NCBI GenBank assembly: GCA_027459525.1
Contig: DAIDIC010000192.1
Span: 1-23,151 of the forward strand
Direction: 5' to 3'
Length of the DNA: 23,151 nucleotides
Source: JAJYBV01 sp021812265
GTDB lineage: Bacteria; Chloroflexota; Ktedonobacteria; Ktedonobacterales; JACDGC01
Both the position numbers and the translations under genes were made by a program. The number at the start of each line of letters is the position of its first letter. The first letter of the stretch is position 1. The notes under the pieces were generated by a model, which saw only the letters and a list, made by a program, of their open reading frames with translations, searched no databases and had not been told where the DNA came from. Shown piece after piece: positions 13,896 to 20,899 of this stretch.

Positions 13896-15509
13896 ATGAG
13901 TTTTTTTCTCGGCGCGCTGCGAATTATTGGGTATAGCCCAAACCAACGCTATTCGCGCGATGTTGCGCTATCACATACATGGCTGTTCCCGCTTTCCACC
14001 GCCGACACAACTATCGGAAGCGGCATGAGCAGCGCAATTATTATCCAGGACCCTGCTGTGCCTGAAGCTTTTGTGACAGTGCAATTTCGCGATGCTGCTT
14101 GGTATATTGAAGGATCGGCGGGCGTTGAAGAAATCTCGATAAACAATCAAAAAGTCCGGGTTATACCTGCAGCAAATCTCGCGCCCGGAGATATTTTTCA
14201 AGCAGGCAGTGTACAGATGCAATTGGTTGCTTCGCAATATCACACTGAAAGCGGCGCAGGCGCCGCACACACACTGAGATCTTATTTGCCATTGCTGAAG
14301 CCCACACCGCTGAAAGATTTTTTGAAAAATCGCCGCTGGCTGCTGATGATCCTTGCATTTGGCGCGCTCAGCATTATTTTATCCGCAATAGTAGATATTA
14401 TTGGAGTAATATTATATCCCAGTTCACTCATCTTTAACATCAATATTATTATTGCGTTAACAGCGCCGCTGGTTCCGGTTTTTGGCGTGCTGGGGCTAAT
14501 CGGTTATATTGATAGGCATGAACGGCACTCATGGCGGCTGCAGGTAATAACTTTTTTATGGGGTTTAATTGCTGCGCCGCTCATTTCCGGTTTTTTTGAG
14601 CAAAGAATGCGTAACAGCATTTTTTGGCTGCCGCTGGATAACTTGCCGCGAATTTGGATGACGCTGCTACAAAATATCTTGTTAAGTTTTAACGCCGGCT
14701 TTTTTGAGGAATGCGCAAAAGGTGTTATCCTCATTATTATCATTTATATGGTAAAAGACCGCATCCGCAACGCAGCTGACGGCATTTTATACGGTGTTAT
14801 TGTTGGCGCCGGCTTTGGTTTGGTTGAAAATATCATGTATATTGCCGGCGCAGATTCTCTGCCACAGTTGCTTACTATTATTGCCGGCAGAATTATTCTT
14901 GGCTGGCTGGGACACTCCACATTTACCGCTTGCTTTGGCGCATATATCGGAATGGAGCAGGAAAATCCTGATATTTTTCGCCCGTGGTTTAAGCCGCTGA
15001 TTGGTTTTTTGCTGGCCTGCGGCGTCCATACACTATTTGACTTTTTTTTATTTGAAGCAAGCTCTGCGCAAAATTATTTTAATACCCCAGCCTACAATTT
15101 ATTAGCGGGCCTTTTTTTTGTTGCGCTGGCATATTTGCTGCTTTTTGGTGTGCAAATTTATTTGCTGCGCATCGTTTCCCTATCGCTATCGCAGCAAAAC
15201 GCTATTTTACGCGAATATTTATGGAAAGATGTGGCGCACGGTATAATTACTCCTGAAGAATATGTTATAGTGCAACAAGTAACATTGCGCCAAAGACTGG
15301 ATCGCTCTTTGCTGCTTGCGTATAATTTTACCATCTGGCGCGCCATAAAAAACACGTTAAATGATATTGTTTCCTTGGCTTTCGTACTGCAGCGCATACA
15401 TAGCGGCGCACATGATACCAATGATATCGCGTTAAGTGAAAACTTGCGGGACCGAATTGTGCACAGTCACGAACTTATTAGCATTTGGGAACAATTTGTA
15501 CATTTTTGA
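13896..15509 (+). CDS. PrsW-family intramembrane protease with N-terminal FHA-like domain
   Basis: PrsW-type proteins are polytopic membrane proteases; Bacillus PrsW cuts an anti-sigma factor. The 537-residue protein has a soluble N-terminus (about 30-112) with the strand pattern and a TTIGSG element reminiscent of an FHA fold, then at least eight hydrophobic segments from about residue 148. Family motifs are present: FFEECAKG (E271/E272/K275), GFGLVENIMY (E311/N312), GWLGHSTFT (H340) and GVHTLFDFF (H378, D382). A soluble C-terminal helical part follows (about 430-537). ATG 13896 is chosen; TTG 13866 would add ten residues but overlaps the -10-like site. The FHA-like part lacks an obvious phosphothreonine-binding Arg/Ser set, so that call is tentative. 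The next gene starts 11 bases downstream. Confidence 0.87.
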   Translation: MSFFLGALRIIGYSPNQRYSRDVALSHTWLFPLSTADTTIGSGMSSAIIIQDPAVPEAFVTVQFRDAAWYIEGSAGVEEISINNQKVRVIPAANLAPGDIFQAGSVQMQLVASQYHTESGAGAAHTLRSYLPLLKPTPLKDFLKNRRWLLMILAFGALSIILSAIVDIIGVILYPSSLIFNINIIIALTAPLVPVFGVLGLIGYIDRHERHSWRLQVITFLWGLIAAPLISGFFEQRMRNSIFWLPLDNLPRIWMTLLQNILLSFNAGFFEECAKGVILIIIIYMVKDRIRNAADGILYGVIVGAGFGLVENIMYIAGADSLPQLLTIIAGRIILGWLGHSTFTACFGAYIGMEQENPDIFRPWFKPLIGFLLACGVHTLFDFFLFEASSAQNYFNTPAYNLLAGLFFVALAYLLLFGVQIYLLRIVSLSLSQQNAILREYLWKDVAHGIITPEEYVIVQQVTLRQRLDRSLLLAYNFTIWRAIKNTLNDIVSLAFVLQRIHSGAHDTNDIALSENLRDRIVHSHELISIWEQFVHF

Positions 15510-15520
15510 TGAGAGTACAT

Positions 15521-15871
15521 ATGACAAAACAAGAACTTGAAGCATACAAAGGGAAACTTCAGCAATTATCGCAAGAATACCTTGCGCAGATACAAGACCT
15601 TGAGGATATAAACCGGGAAGAAACCACAGATTTACTGGAAGAATCGGGGGATTCCGGCGATGAAGCTGCAGTATTGTTTTCTGAAAACATATACGCAAGC
15701 CAGATTCAAACATTGCATGAATTGTTGATACTCATTGATGATGCGCTGAAACGCATCGGAGCAGGCGCATATGGGCAATGTTTAGATTGCGGCCAAGTTA
15801 TCGACGCCCGGCGACTTGCCGCTATACCATATGCGCAATATTGTTTGCAGGATCAGACAAAACATGAGTGA
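15521..15871 (+). CDS. DksA/TraR-type zinc-finger-like protein with an incomplete finger
   Basis: DksA/TraR proteins act in the RNA polymerase secondary channel. The 116-residue protein has a long coiled-coil-like helix pair (about 3-78, acidic, with GDSGDEAA near 43-50) and the C-terminal finger region starting GAYGQCLDCG. The first Cys pair is intact (C87, C90). In the usual RLxAxPxAxxCxxC segment only C108 remains, and the expected fourth Cys position is Asp111 in YCLQDQ. Zinc binding may be lost or altered. The ATG at 15521 gives the normal family start; the upstream in-frame ATG at 15485 lies inside the PrsW gene and is rejected. Synteny with lspA and rluD fits a housekeeping role. Confidence 0.87.
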   Translation: MTKQELEAYKGKLQQLSQEYLAQIQDLEDINREETTDLLEESGDSGDEAAVLFSENIYASQIQTLHELLILIDDALKRIGAGAYGQCLDCGQVIDARRLAAIPYAQYCLQDQTKHE

Positions 15872-15953
15872 ATAAAAAGGAGCCGCAAAAAATAACTATG
15901 GCGGATGTATAATTCGTCACATTCAGCAAATATTGAAGAAAGATGTATAGAAC

Positions 15954-16706
15954 ATGAAAAATGCGCCTTTTGCTTCCGGCAATACCACTACTGAACTTTC
16001 AGCCGAATGGCAGCGACGCTGGGATGTATTAGTGCTTGCCATCGCCATCGCAGTTATTGCCATCGATCAAATTACAAAATCGATGATTGTCAACTATTTT
16101 CATACGTGTGATTCCGGCAGTTATATTCCTGTAATCGGCAATATTTTAACATTTACTTATGTGTGTAATACGGGAACAGCTTTCAGCATCGCAGCCGGAT
16201 CTTCAGTAGTATATTTGTTAATTGCGGTGGCAATTGCCGTTATTTCCTGGCTGTATATATCAAATCGGCCGGTAAATAATCCCATTTTAAAAATTACTTT
16301 TGGGTTGATTTTCGGCGGCGCCGCAGGAAATATTATTGATCGGTACAACAGAGGCAGCGTTGTAGACTTCATCCATTTTGCGGTTCCTCATTTCGATTTT
16401 TATGTTTTCAACATTGCCGATTCCGGTATTGTGGTGGGAATGATAATTTTGGCGTATATGCTGCTGATCGCATCGCGAAATAGCCGCATGGAAACTGCTG
16501 CCGGCGCTTTGGATGATAACCGCTCCGCTGCAGGACAATCGACTGCAAATTTAACAGCCGAAGATACACCTCAGCAAAAAGCTGCCGACGCTTTGCCGAT
16601 AACAGCCGCTGTCGCCAAAACACCGCTAAAACCGGCCGTATCCCAAGCAAAAAAATCATCCGGCGCTAAACCTTCCACAAAATCAAAAGTAAAACACAGG
16701 TCGTAA
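15954..16706 (+). CDS. lspA: lipoprotein signal peptidase (SPase II) with C-terminal extension
   Basis: LspA is a membrane aspartyl protease that removes signal peptides from prolipoproteins. Four membrane segments (about 25-48, 64-80, 84-102, 150-174) carry the family motifs IDQITK (37-42), CNTGTAFS (71-78), GNIIDR (125-130) and FNIADS (152-157). The conserved aspartates are D129, D138 (VVDF) and D156. The usual protein is about 150-180 residues, but this one has some 75 more after the last membrane segment: first Ala/Asp/Gln-rich, then Lys/Ser-rich and basic, probably disordered in the cytoplasm. An 82-base gap precedes it, containing AAAAGGAG and a five-codon mini frame (15898-15912); the ribosome site at the ATG itself is weak. 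rluD starts 6 bases after its stop. Confidence 0.96.
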   Translation: MKNAPFASGNTTTELSAEWQRRWDVLVLAIAIAVIAIDQITKSMIVNYFHTCDSGSYIPVIGNILTFTYVCNTGTAFSIAAGSSVVYLLIAVAIAVISWLYISNRPVNNPILKITFGLIFGGAAGNIIDRYNRGSVVDFIHFAVPHFDFYVFNIADSGIVVGMIILAYMLLIASRNSRMETAAGALDDNRSAAGQSTANLTAEDTPQQKAADALPITAAVAKTPLKPAVSQAKKSSGAKPSTKSKVKHRS

Positions 16707-16712
16707 GAATAC

Positions 16713-17651
16713 ATGGCATCGGATAGCGCTGAACCAAATTTTAATTTTACCGTAATAGCAGACGCTGAAGACGCCGATACACGCATCGATGTGTTTTTAG
16801 CTAAACATGGCGCAGTAGTATCACGCTCTCAAGCGCAGCGTTTTATTCGCGAAGGAGAGGTTTTAGTAAATGGCAAACCGGTTAAACCCGGTTATACTCT
16901 AGATGAAGATGACACCATTCAGGCAAACCTCAGCGCGCCGGATCTATCTGCCAAATTGCCCGAACCGGAAGATATACCCCTTGCAGTTGTATATGAAGAC
17001 ACATATTTACTGATCGTCAATAAACCGGCCGGCATGGTCACTCATTCCGGGCCGGGCCACGAACACGGCACATTGGTAAATGCGCTGCTGGGCCGCGGCA
17101 ATGCTCTTGCCGAAGCGGGCAAATCATTTCGTCCGGGTATCGCGCATCGGCTGGATAAAGACACATCCGGGCTGCTCGTCGTCGCCAAAACTGATGAAAC
17201 TTTGCTGCGGTTGGGCCAAATGATGCGGGAGCATACAATTGTAAAAGAATATATTGCCCTTGTCGCCGGCTATTTTATCCCTGCTGAAGGAATGATAGAT
17301 GCGCCAATCGGCAGAGATCCCCGTTTTCGGCAGCGCATGGCGATAGATTCACAGCATGGCCGCAACGCAATTACGCTGTATAAAACTGAGAAAATTCTCC
17401 ACGGGGTGTCGCTTCTTCGGCTGACATTGCAAACAGGACGAACACATCAAATTCGTGTTCATTGCGCCGCCGCAGGACACCCGATTATCGGCGATTTAGT
17501 TTATGGGCGGCCCCATAAACCAGAAGCGCCCCGGCAATTTTTACATTCGGCGCTGATAGAGTTCCGGCATCCCATAACCGGCGCAAATATCCGCGCAGAA
17601 TGTCACTTGCCGGATGATTTGGCCAGCTATATGCATAGTTTAGAACAGTGA
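16713..17651 (+). CDS. rluD: RluA-family 23S rRNA pseudouridine synthase (RluD type)
   Basis: It isomerises specific uridines to pseudouridine in large-subunit rRNA. The 312 residues hold an N-terminal S4 RNA-binding domain (about 20-75; SRSQAQRFIREGEVLVNGK) and the RluA catalytic domain (about 90-300). Motif I is LLIVNKPAGMVTH (99-111). The catalytic Asp is D148 in HRLDKDTSGLLVVAK. The QTGRTHQIRVH motif is followed by HPIIGDLVYG near the end. Length and domain order are those of RluD rather than RluA, which lacks S4, but which uridines are modified cannot be told. The 6-base gap to lspA implies co-transcription, a pairing common in bacteria. Confidence 0.95.
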   Translation: MASDSAEPNFNFTVIADAEDADTRIDVFLAKHGAVVSRSQAQRFIREGEVLVNGKPVKPGYTLDEDDTIQANLSAPDLSAKLPEPEDIPLAVVYEDTYLLIVNKPAGMVTHSGPGHEHGTLVNALLGRGNALAEAGKSFRPGIAHRLDKDTSGLLVVAKTDETLLRLGQMMREHTIVKEYIALVAGYFIPAEGMIDAPIGRDPRFRQRMAIDSQHGRNAITLYKTEKILHGVSLLRLTLQTGRTHQIRVHCAAAGHPIIGDLVYGRPHKPEAPRQFLHSALIEFRHPITGANIRAECHLPDDLASYMHSLEQ

Positions 17652-17694
17652 AACTTAATCAAACTCAGCAAATTTATTATGAGGAATTCGATTC

Positions 17695-18699
17695 GTGAAT
17701 ATACATAAAGCGCGCGAAATACTCAATCGCTTCAGCAAATTAAATATGCTGGTAGTGGGAGATATCATTGCGGATGAATATCTTGAAGGCGTTTCAACAC
17801 GCTTATCACGGGAAGCGCCAATTCCCATTATCCACCAAACTCGAAAATATTTGGTTCCCGGCGGAGCCGCTAACCCTGCGGTAAACGCTCGCGCGCTGGG
17901 GGCATCGGTTTCGCTCGCTGGTGTTATGGGGCAAGATGAATCGGGAGCCATGCTAAAAAATATTTTGCAGCATTACGAAATTGATATTTCTTCTGCGCAT
18001 ATGGACGCCAAAAGGCCAACAAGCTCAAAACTGCGCGTGCTGGCAAGCAATAACCAAGGGGTTATTCAACAAGTGGCGCGTATCGATACTATCGACACCA
18101 CCCCCATAGACGACTCGCTGGCAGAACATATGCTGGCAGATATTTTACCCAAAATTGCCGGCTATAACTGCGTCATTTTATCAGATTATGATAACGGTTT
18201 TATGGGACTGCCCATTATAGATGGTGTGTTGGAGGCCGCCAGAAAACAAAACTGCATTCTTACCGCCGATGCGCACGGCGGATTTGCCCGATTTCAATAC
18301 GCATCAGCCATCACCCCTAATGAGCCGGAGGCTGAAATTGCCGCCGAAATACGTATATTTGATGAAAACAGCCTGAACATTGCGGGCGCAAAACTGCTTG
18401 AAACCACCCACGCAGAATCAGCGCTTATTACCCGCGGCAGTTCCGGCATGGCGCTGTTTCAGCAATCGGGTAAAATAACCCATATCCCCGCCAGAAAAAT
18501 TACTGCCGCCGATACAACCGGCGCGGGAGACACCGTTGCAGCAGTATTTACATTGGCGCTTGCCGCCGGCGCAGATCCCTTAGAAGCGGCCGAGTTGGCA
18601 AATTTTGCCGGCGCTATTGTTGTGCAGCGACCCGGATGCTCCACAACAACACAAGAAGAATTGCTTCATTTTATTGAAATTTCCGAAAGTGAACAGTAA
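17695..18699 (+). CDS. rfaE1: D-glycero-beta-D-manno-heptose 7-phosphate kinase (PfkB family)
   Basis: Predicted to phosphorylate heptose 7-phosphate at C1 in the ADP-heptose pathway. The 334-residue PfkB-fold kinase has the opening NMLVVGDIIADEYLEG, the RLSREAPIPII segment matching the R-S-EAPxPxV signature of HldE/RfaE kinases, GGAANPAVNARALGA (first PfkB signature), TPNEPEAE, and the C-terminal DTTGAGDT motif (273-280) with catalytic base D279. The start is GTG, preceded by GAGGA nine bases upstream; no in-frame ATG is better. It is followed after a single base by rfaE2. In enterics the two activities are fused in HldE; here they are separate adjacent genes. The other pathway genes (gmhA, gmhB, hldD) are not in the window. 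Confidence 0.9.
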   Translation: MNIHKAREILNRFSKLNMLVVGDIIADEYLEGVSTRLSREAPIPIIHQTRKYLVPGGAANPAVNARALGASVSLAGVMGQDESGAMLKNILQHYEIDISSAHMDAKRPTSSKLRVLASNNQGVIQQVARIDTIDTTPIDDSLAEHMLADILPKIAGYNCVILSDYDNGFMGLPIIDGVLEAARKQNCILTADAHGGFARFQYASAITPNEPEAEIAAEIRIFDENSLNIAGAKLLETTHAESALITRGSSGMALFQQSGKITHIPARKITAADTTGAGDTVAAVFTLALAAGADPLEAAELANFAGAIVVQRPGCSTTTQEELLHFIEISESEQ

Positions 18700-18700
18700 T

Positions 18701-19228
18701 ATGGCAACGCCCAATTCCAAAATAATAGCTTTTTCAGATATTCGCAGCCTTGCGGACGATCTGCGGGCGCAAAGACGCACTATAGCGCTGACCAATGGTG
18801 TATTTGATATTGTGCACATTGGGCATCTGAGATATTTGCAACAAGCCAAAACGCTGGCAGATGTTTTAATTGTGGGGATTAATTCTGATGTGTCAACACA
18901 TGCGTTAAAAGGCCCGCTTCGGCCATATATTCCCGAAATGGAACGCGCGGAACTGCTGGCTGGTTTTGCGTGTGTAGATTATACCGTAATTTTTCCTGAA
19001 ACAACCGCAATAGAACTGCTTTGGTCATGCAGACCAAATGTATATGTAAAAGGGGGAGATTACGCGGTACCAGCAGAAACAGCGACGCCACAAAAAATAC
19101 TGCCCGAAGCCGAAATTGCCCAAACATTAGGCGCACGAATCGAGCTTATTTCTTATGTTGAAGGCCATTCTACCAGTGACATTATTCAAAAAATTATTGC
19201 AGCGCAAAACATTCCGCCGACCAAATAA
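18701..19228 (+). CDS. rfaE2: D-glycero-beta-D-manno-heptose 1-phosphate nucleotidyltransferase
   Basis: Predicted to transfer AMP from ATP to heptose 1-phosphate, giving ADP-heptose. The 175-residue protein carries the nucleotidyltransferase motif GVFDIVHIGHLRYL with HxGH, then VGINSD, LKGPLRP, ERAELLAGFACVDYTVIF, VKGGDY and the closing EGHSTSDIIQKI, all characteristic of RfaE2/HldE C-terminal domains. The ATG one base after the kinase stop is chosen; the frame stays open upstream to an ATG at 18605 inside rfaE1, which would add 32 residues not found in the family. The coupled arrangement mirrors the fused HldE enzyme. Its stop is 6 bases from the convergent marC stop. Confidence 0.93.
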   Translation: MATPNSKIIAFSDIRSLADDLRAQRRTIALTNGVFDIVHIGHLRYLQQAKTLADVLIVGINSDVSTHALKGPLRPYIPEMERAELLAGFACVDYTVIFPETTAIELLWSCRPNVYVKGGDYAVPAETATPQKILPEAEIAQTLGARIELISYVEGHSTSDIIQKIIAAQNIPPTK

Positions 19229-19234
19229 CAGCGG

Positions 19235-19873
19235 TTAATGTTGCAGAATAAATCCATGAATATATGAGCCGACACCATTCAAAATAAATTGTATAGCCAA
19301 CGCCGCCAGCAACATGCCTAATATGCGAGAGAAAACCATAATGCCGGTTGATCCAACACGTTCTTGGATAAATCCGCTGATTTGCATGGTAAACCACGCC
19401 AGCAGCAACGTTATAAAACCGGTAATGGCAATAGCGGCCAATTGCATGGGGTTGCCGTTTGCCTCGGATACCAGCAGAATAACACTGGCAATGGCGCCCG
19501 GACCGGCAATCATAGGAATAGCAAGGGGAAATACACTAATATCATCCCGAAACAACGCTTCTTCTTCTTCCCGTGTTGTTTCACGCGCGCCGGAAGGCCG
19601 GCCAAAAAGCATATCGATGGCCATTAAAAACAGCAGCGCGCCACCGGCGATACTAAACGCATCCATGCTAATGCCAAGGCTGCTAAAAATAAATTTACCA
19701 AATACACCAAAAACAGCGATAACCGCGCCAGAGATAACGATGGCTTTAAAAAAAATCTGCGTTTTCTGCCGCCTAGGATAATGCCCCATCATGCCAATAA
19801 CAAACGGAGCCAGTCCAACAGGATCGATAACCGTAAAGAATGTGACAAATACTTTGAGCGAAAACTCTTGCAT
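19235..19873 (-). CDS. MarC-family integral membrane protein
   Basis: A polytopic membrane protein of the MarC (UPF0056) family; the family's transport role is not established. The 212 residues form six hydrophobic segments, opening with FVTFFTVIDPVGLAPFVIG (the conserved DPxG near segment 1), followed by a charged loop (ETTREEEEA) before FPLAIPMIAGPGAIASVILL, the other family hallmark, and a C-terminal RILGMLLAALAIQFILNGV. ATG 19873 is preferred to ATG 19882 because AAAGGA then has an 8-base spacing; with 19882 it would touch the start codon. It is convergent with rfaE2 and has no obvious terminator between them. Confidence 0.93.
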   Translation of the reverse strand: MQEFSLKVFVTFFTVIDPVGLAPFVIGMMGHYPRRQKTQIFFKAIVISGAVIAVFGVFGKFIFSSLGISMDAFSIAGGALLFLMAIDMLFGRPSGARETTREEEEALFRDDISVFPLAIPMIAGPGAIASVILLVSEANGNPMQLAAIAITGFITLLLAWFTMQISGFIQERVGSTGIMVFSRILGMLLAALAIQFILNGVGSYIHGFILQH

Positions 19874-19923
19874 ACGGCGCATCCTTTAAAATTGGCATAA
19901 GATTCGGAAAGTGGTTAAAATTG

Positions 19924-19932
19924 TGCTAGAAT
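19924..19932 (+). promoter_or_regulatory. candidate extended -10 promoter for lepB
   Basis: TGCTAGAAT combines a TGn extension with the -10-like TAGAAT (19927-19932). The best -35 at 18-base spacing (TTCGGA, 19903-19908) is poor. It lies 91 bases before the lepB start in the space shared with the divergent marC gene. Confidence 0.35.
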
Positions 19933-20022
19933 AATACTCAGTTATTGTATCACATTACCCGTACTAGATAGATTTTATACCACTACTGAATCTATTTACA
20001 TAATAAAGGAGACCCCCATACT

Positions 20023-20658
20023 ATGACACCTGCGCAGCAGCAAATGAACCATCAGGCGCGAATATACCGCATGCATATCGCCCGCGAAATTGCGGAAGTC
20101 ATCATTTTGGTTGCGGTTATTGTTGTTTCTGTGCGGTTAAGCATTGATACGCGCACTATAACGGAAGAAAGCATGATGCCATCACTACATAACAGCGATA
20201 TTGTTATGGTAAATAAATTGGCGTATTTATTTGGGTCTCCGCAACGGGGAGACGTTATCATCTTCTATTATCCTTTCAATACATCAGTAGTTTTTATCAA
20301 GCGCATTATCGGCGTGCCCGGAGACACCCTTGTGGTTACTCCAAACTCGGTCAGCATAAATGGGATAAAACTCAATGAACCATATGTGTCTTCTGAAACC
20401 AGTTATCAAGTGGGAACATGGGTATTAGGCGCAAACCAATATTTTGTAATGGGTGATAACCGCGGCCCAAGCTGCGATTCGCGCATGTGGGGGGTTTTAG
20501 ATAAAAAATTTATTATCGGCAAAGTTGTCATTATGTATTGGCCGCTAAACCATGCGCATTTTATCAATGAATACCATCAAGTATTTTCCTCAATTCCGTC
20601 ACATGCGCCACCCGCTAAAACAGTTGAGCCACCAACAATAACCTGTCCCGGCTTATAA
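20023..20658 (+). CDS. lepB: signal peptidase I
   Basis: It cleaves signal peptides of secreted proteins at the outer face of the membrane, as would be needed for the secreted transglycosylase in this window. The 211-residue protein has one N-terminal membrane segment (about 21-38), catalytic S50 in EESMMPSL, the RGDVIIFYYP segment (75-84), catalytic Lys K93 in FIKRIIGVPGD, and the box MGDNRGPSCDSRMWG (about 142-157). A Pro-rich tail (about 190-211) ends the protein. AAAGGAG (20005-20011) lies 11 bases before the ATG. It is a single gene, closed by two terminators. Confidence 0.96.
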   Translation: MTPAQQQMNHQARIYRMHIAREIAEVIILVAVIVVSVRLSIDTRTITEESMMPSLHNSDIVMVNKLAYLFGSPQRGDVIIFYYPFNTSVVFIKRIIGVPGDTLVVTPNSVSINGIKLNEPYVSSETSYQVGTWVLGANQYFVMGDNRGPSCDSRMWGVLDKKFIIGKVVIMYWPLNHAHFINEYHQVFSSIPSHAPPAKTVEPPTITCPGL

Positions 20659-20672
20659 ATCGAATATATTCA

Positions 20673-20701
20673 AGCAGAGACTGTGTTGCGCAGTTTCTGC
20701 T
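20673..20701 (+). terminator. first hairpin after lepB
   Basis: AGCAGAGACTG (20673-20683), 7-base loop, CAGTTTCTGCT (20691-20701); 11 pairs with one G-T. It is followed by GTTTCTT, a modest T-tract, so termination is probably partial. Confidence 0.6.
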
Positions 20702-20731
20702 GTTTCTTCCGCGTTGCTGTAACAAATAGAG

Positions 20732-20762
20732 AAATAGCGAGAACATATTCTCGCTATTTTTT
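20732..20762 (+). terminator. strong intrinsic terminator after lepB
   Basis: AAATAGCGAGAA (20732-20743), loop CATA, exact complement (20748-20759), running straight into TTTTTT (20757-20762). Together with the hairpin just upstream it isolates lepB from the chemoreceptor gene. Confidence 0.92.
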
Positions 20763-20783
20763 AACCATTATTGAATCTTCAGT

Positions 20784-20811
20784 TTGACGGCAATTTGTCG
20801 ATTCATATGAA
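20784..20811 (+). promoter_or_regulatory. candidate sigma-70 promoter for the chemoreceptor gene
   Basis: TTGACG (20784-20789) and TATGAA (20806-20811) at 16-base spacing. The -10 lies within the palindrome ATTCATATGAAT (20801-20812), which could be an operator. A start near 20818 supports the receptor start at 20900 and excludes the upstream ATGs. The match is moderate. Confidence 0.4.
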
Positions 20812-20899
20812 TATACACCACCTGTCCGGCAGATTCATATTGAACAGGCTATGCCGTAGACAGCAAATTTACGTGATTACACAGCAAGGCAGAAACATC

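Noticed and set aside
15485..15520. Upstream start for the DksA/TraR-like gene
   Set aside because: It lies inside the PrsW gene and would add 12 non-family residues.
15876..15912. AAAAGGAG followed by a five-codon frame before lspA, considered as a leader peptide
   Set aside because: The frame (ATG to TAA, four residues) is too short to support and the ribosome-site spacing of 14 bases is poor; noted only because a similar layout precedes cheX.
18605..18700. Upstream start for rfaE2 inside rfaE1
   Set aside because: The added residues overlap conserved rfaE1 sequence and are not part of the nucleotidyltransferase family.
20834..20860. Possible sigma-28 promoter for the chemoreceptor (TTCA, then GCCGTAGA)
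   Set aside because: Only 2 of 4 and 5 of 8 consensus bases match, far weaker than the sites at 132 and 9861.
20771..20899. Upstream in-frame start for the chemoreceptor
   Set aside because: The extra 43 residues are not membrane or receptor-like, and the region holds a candidate promoter and follows a terminator directly.
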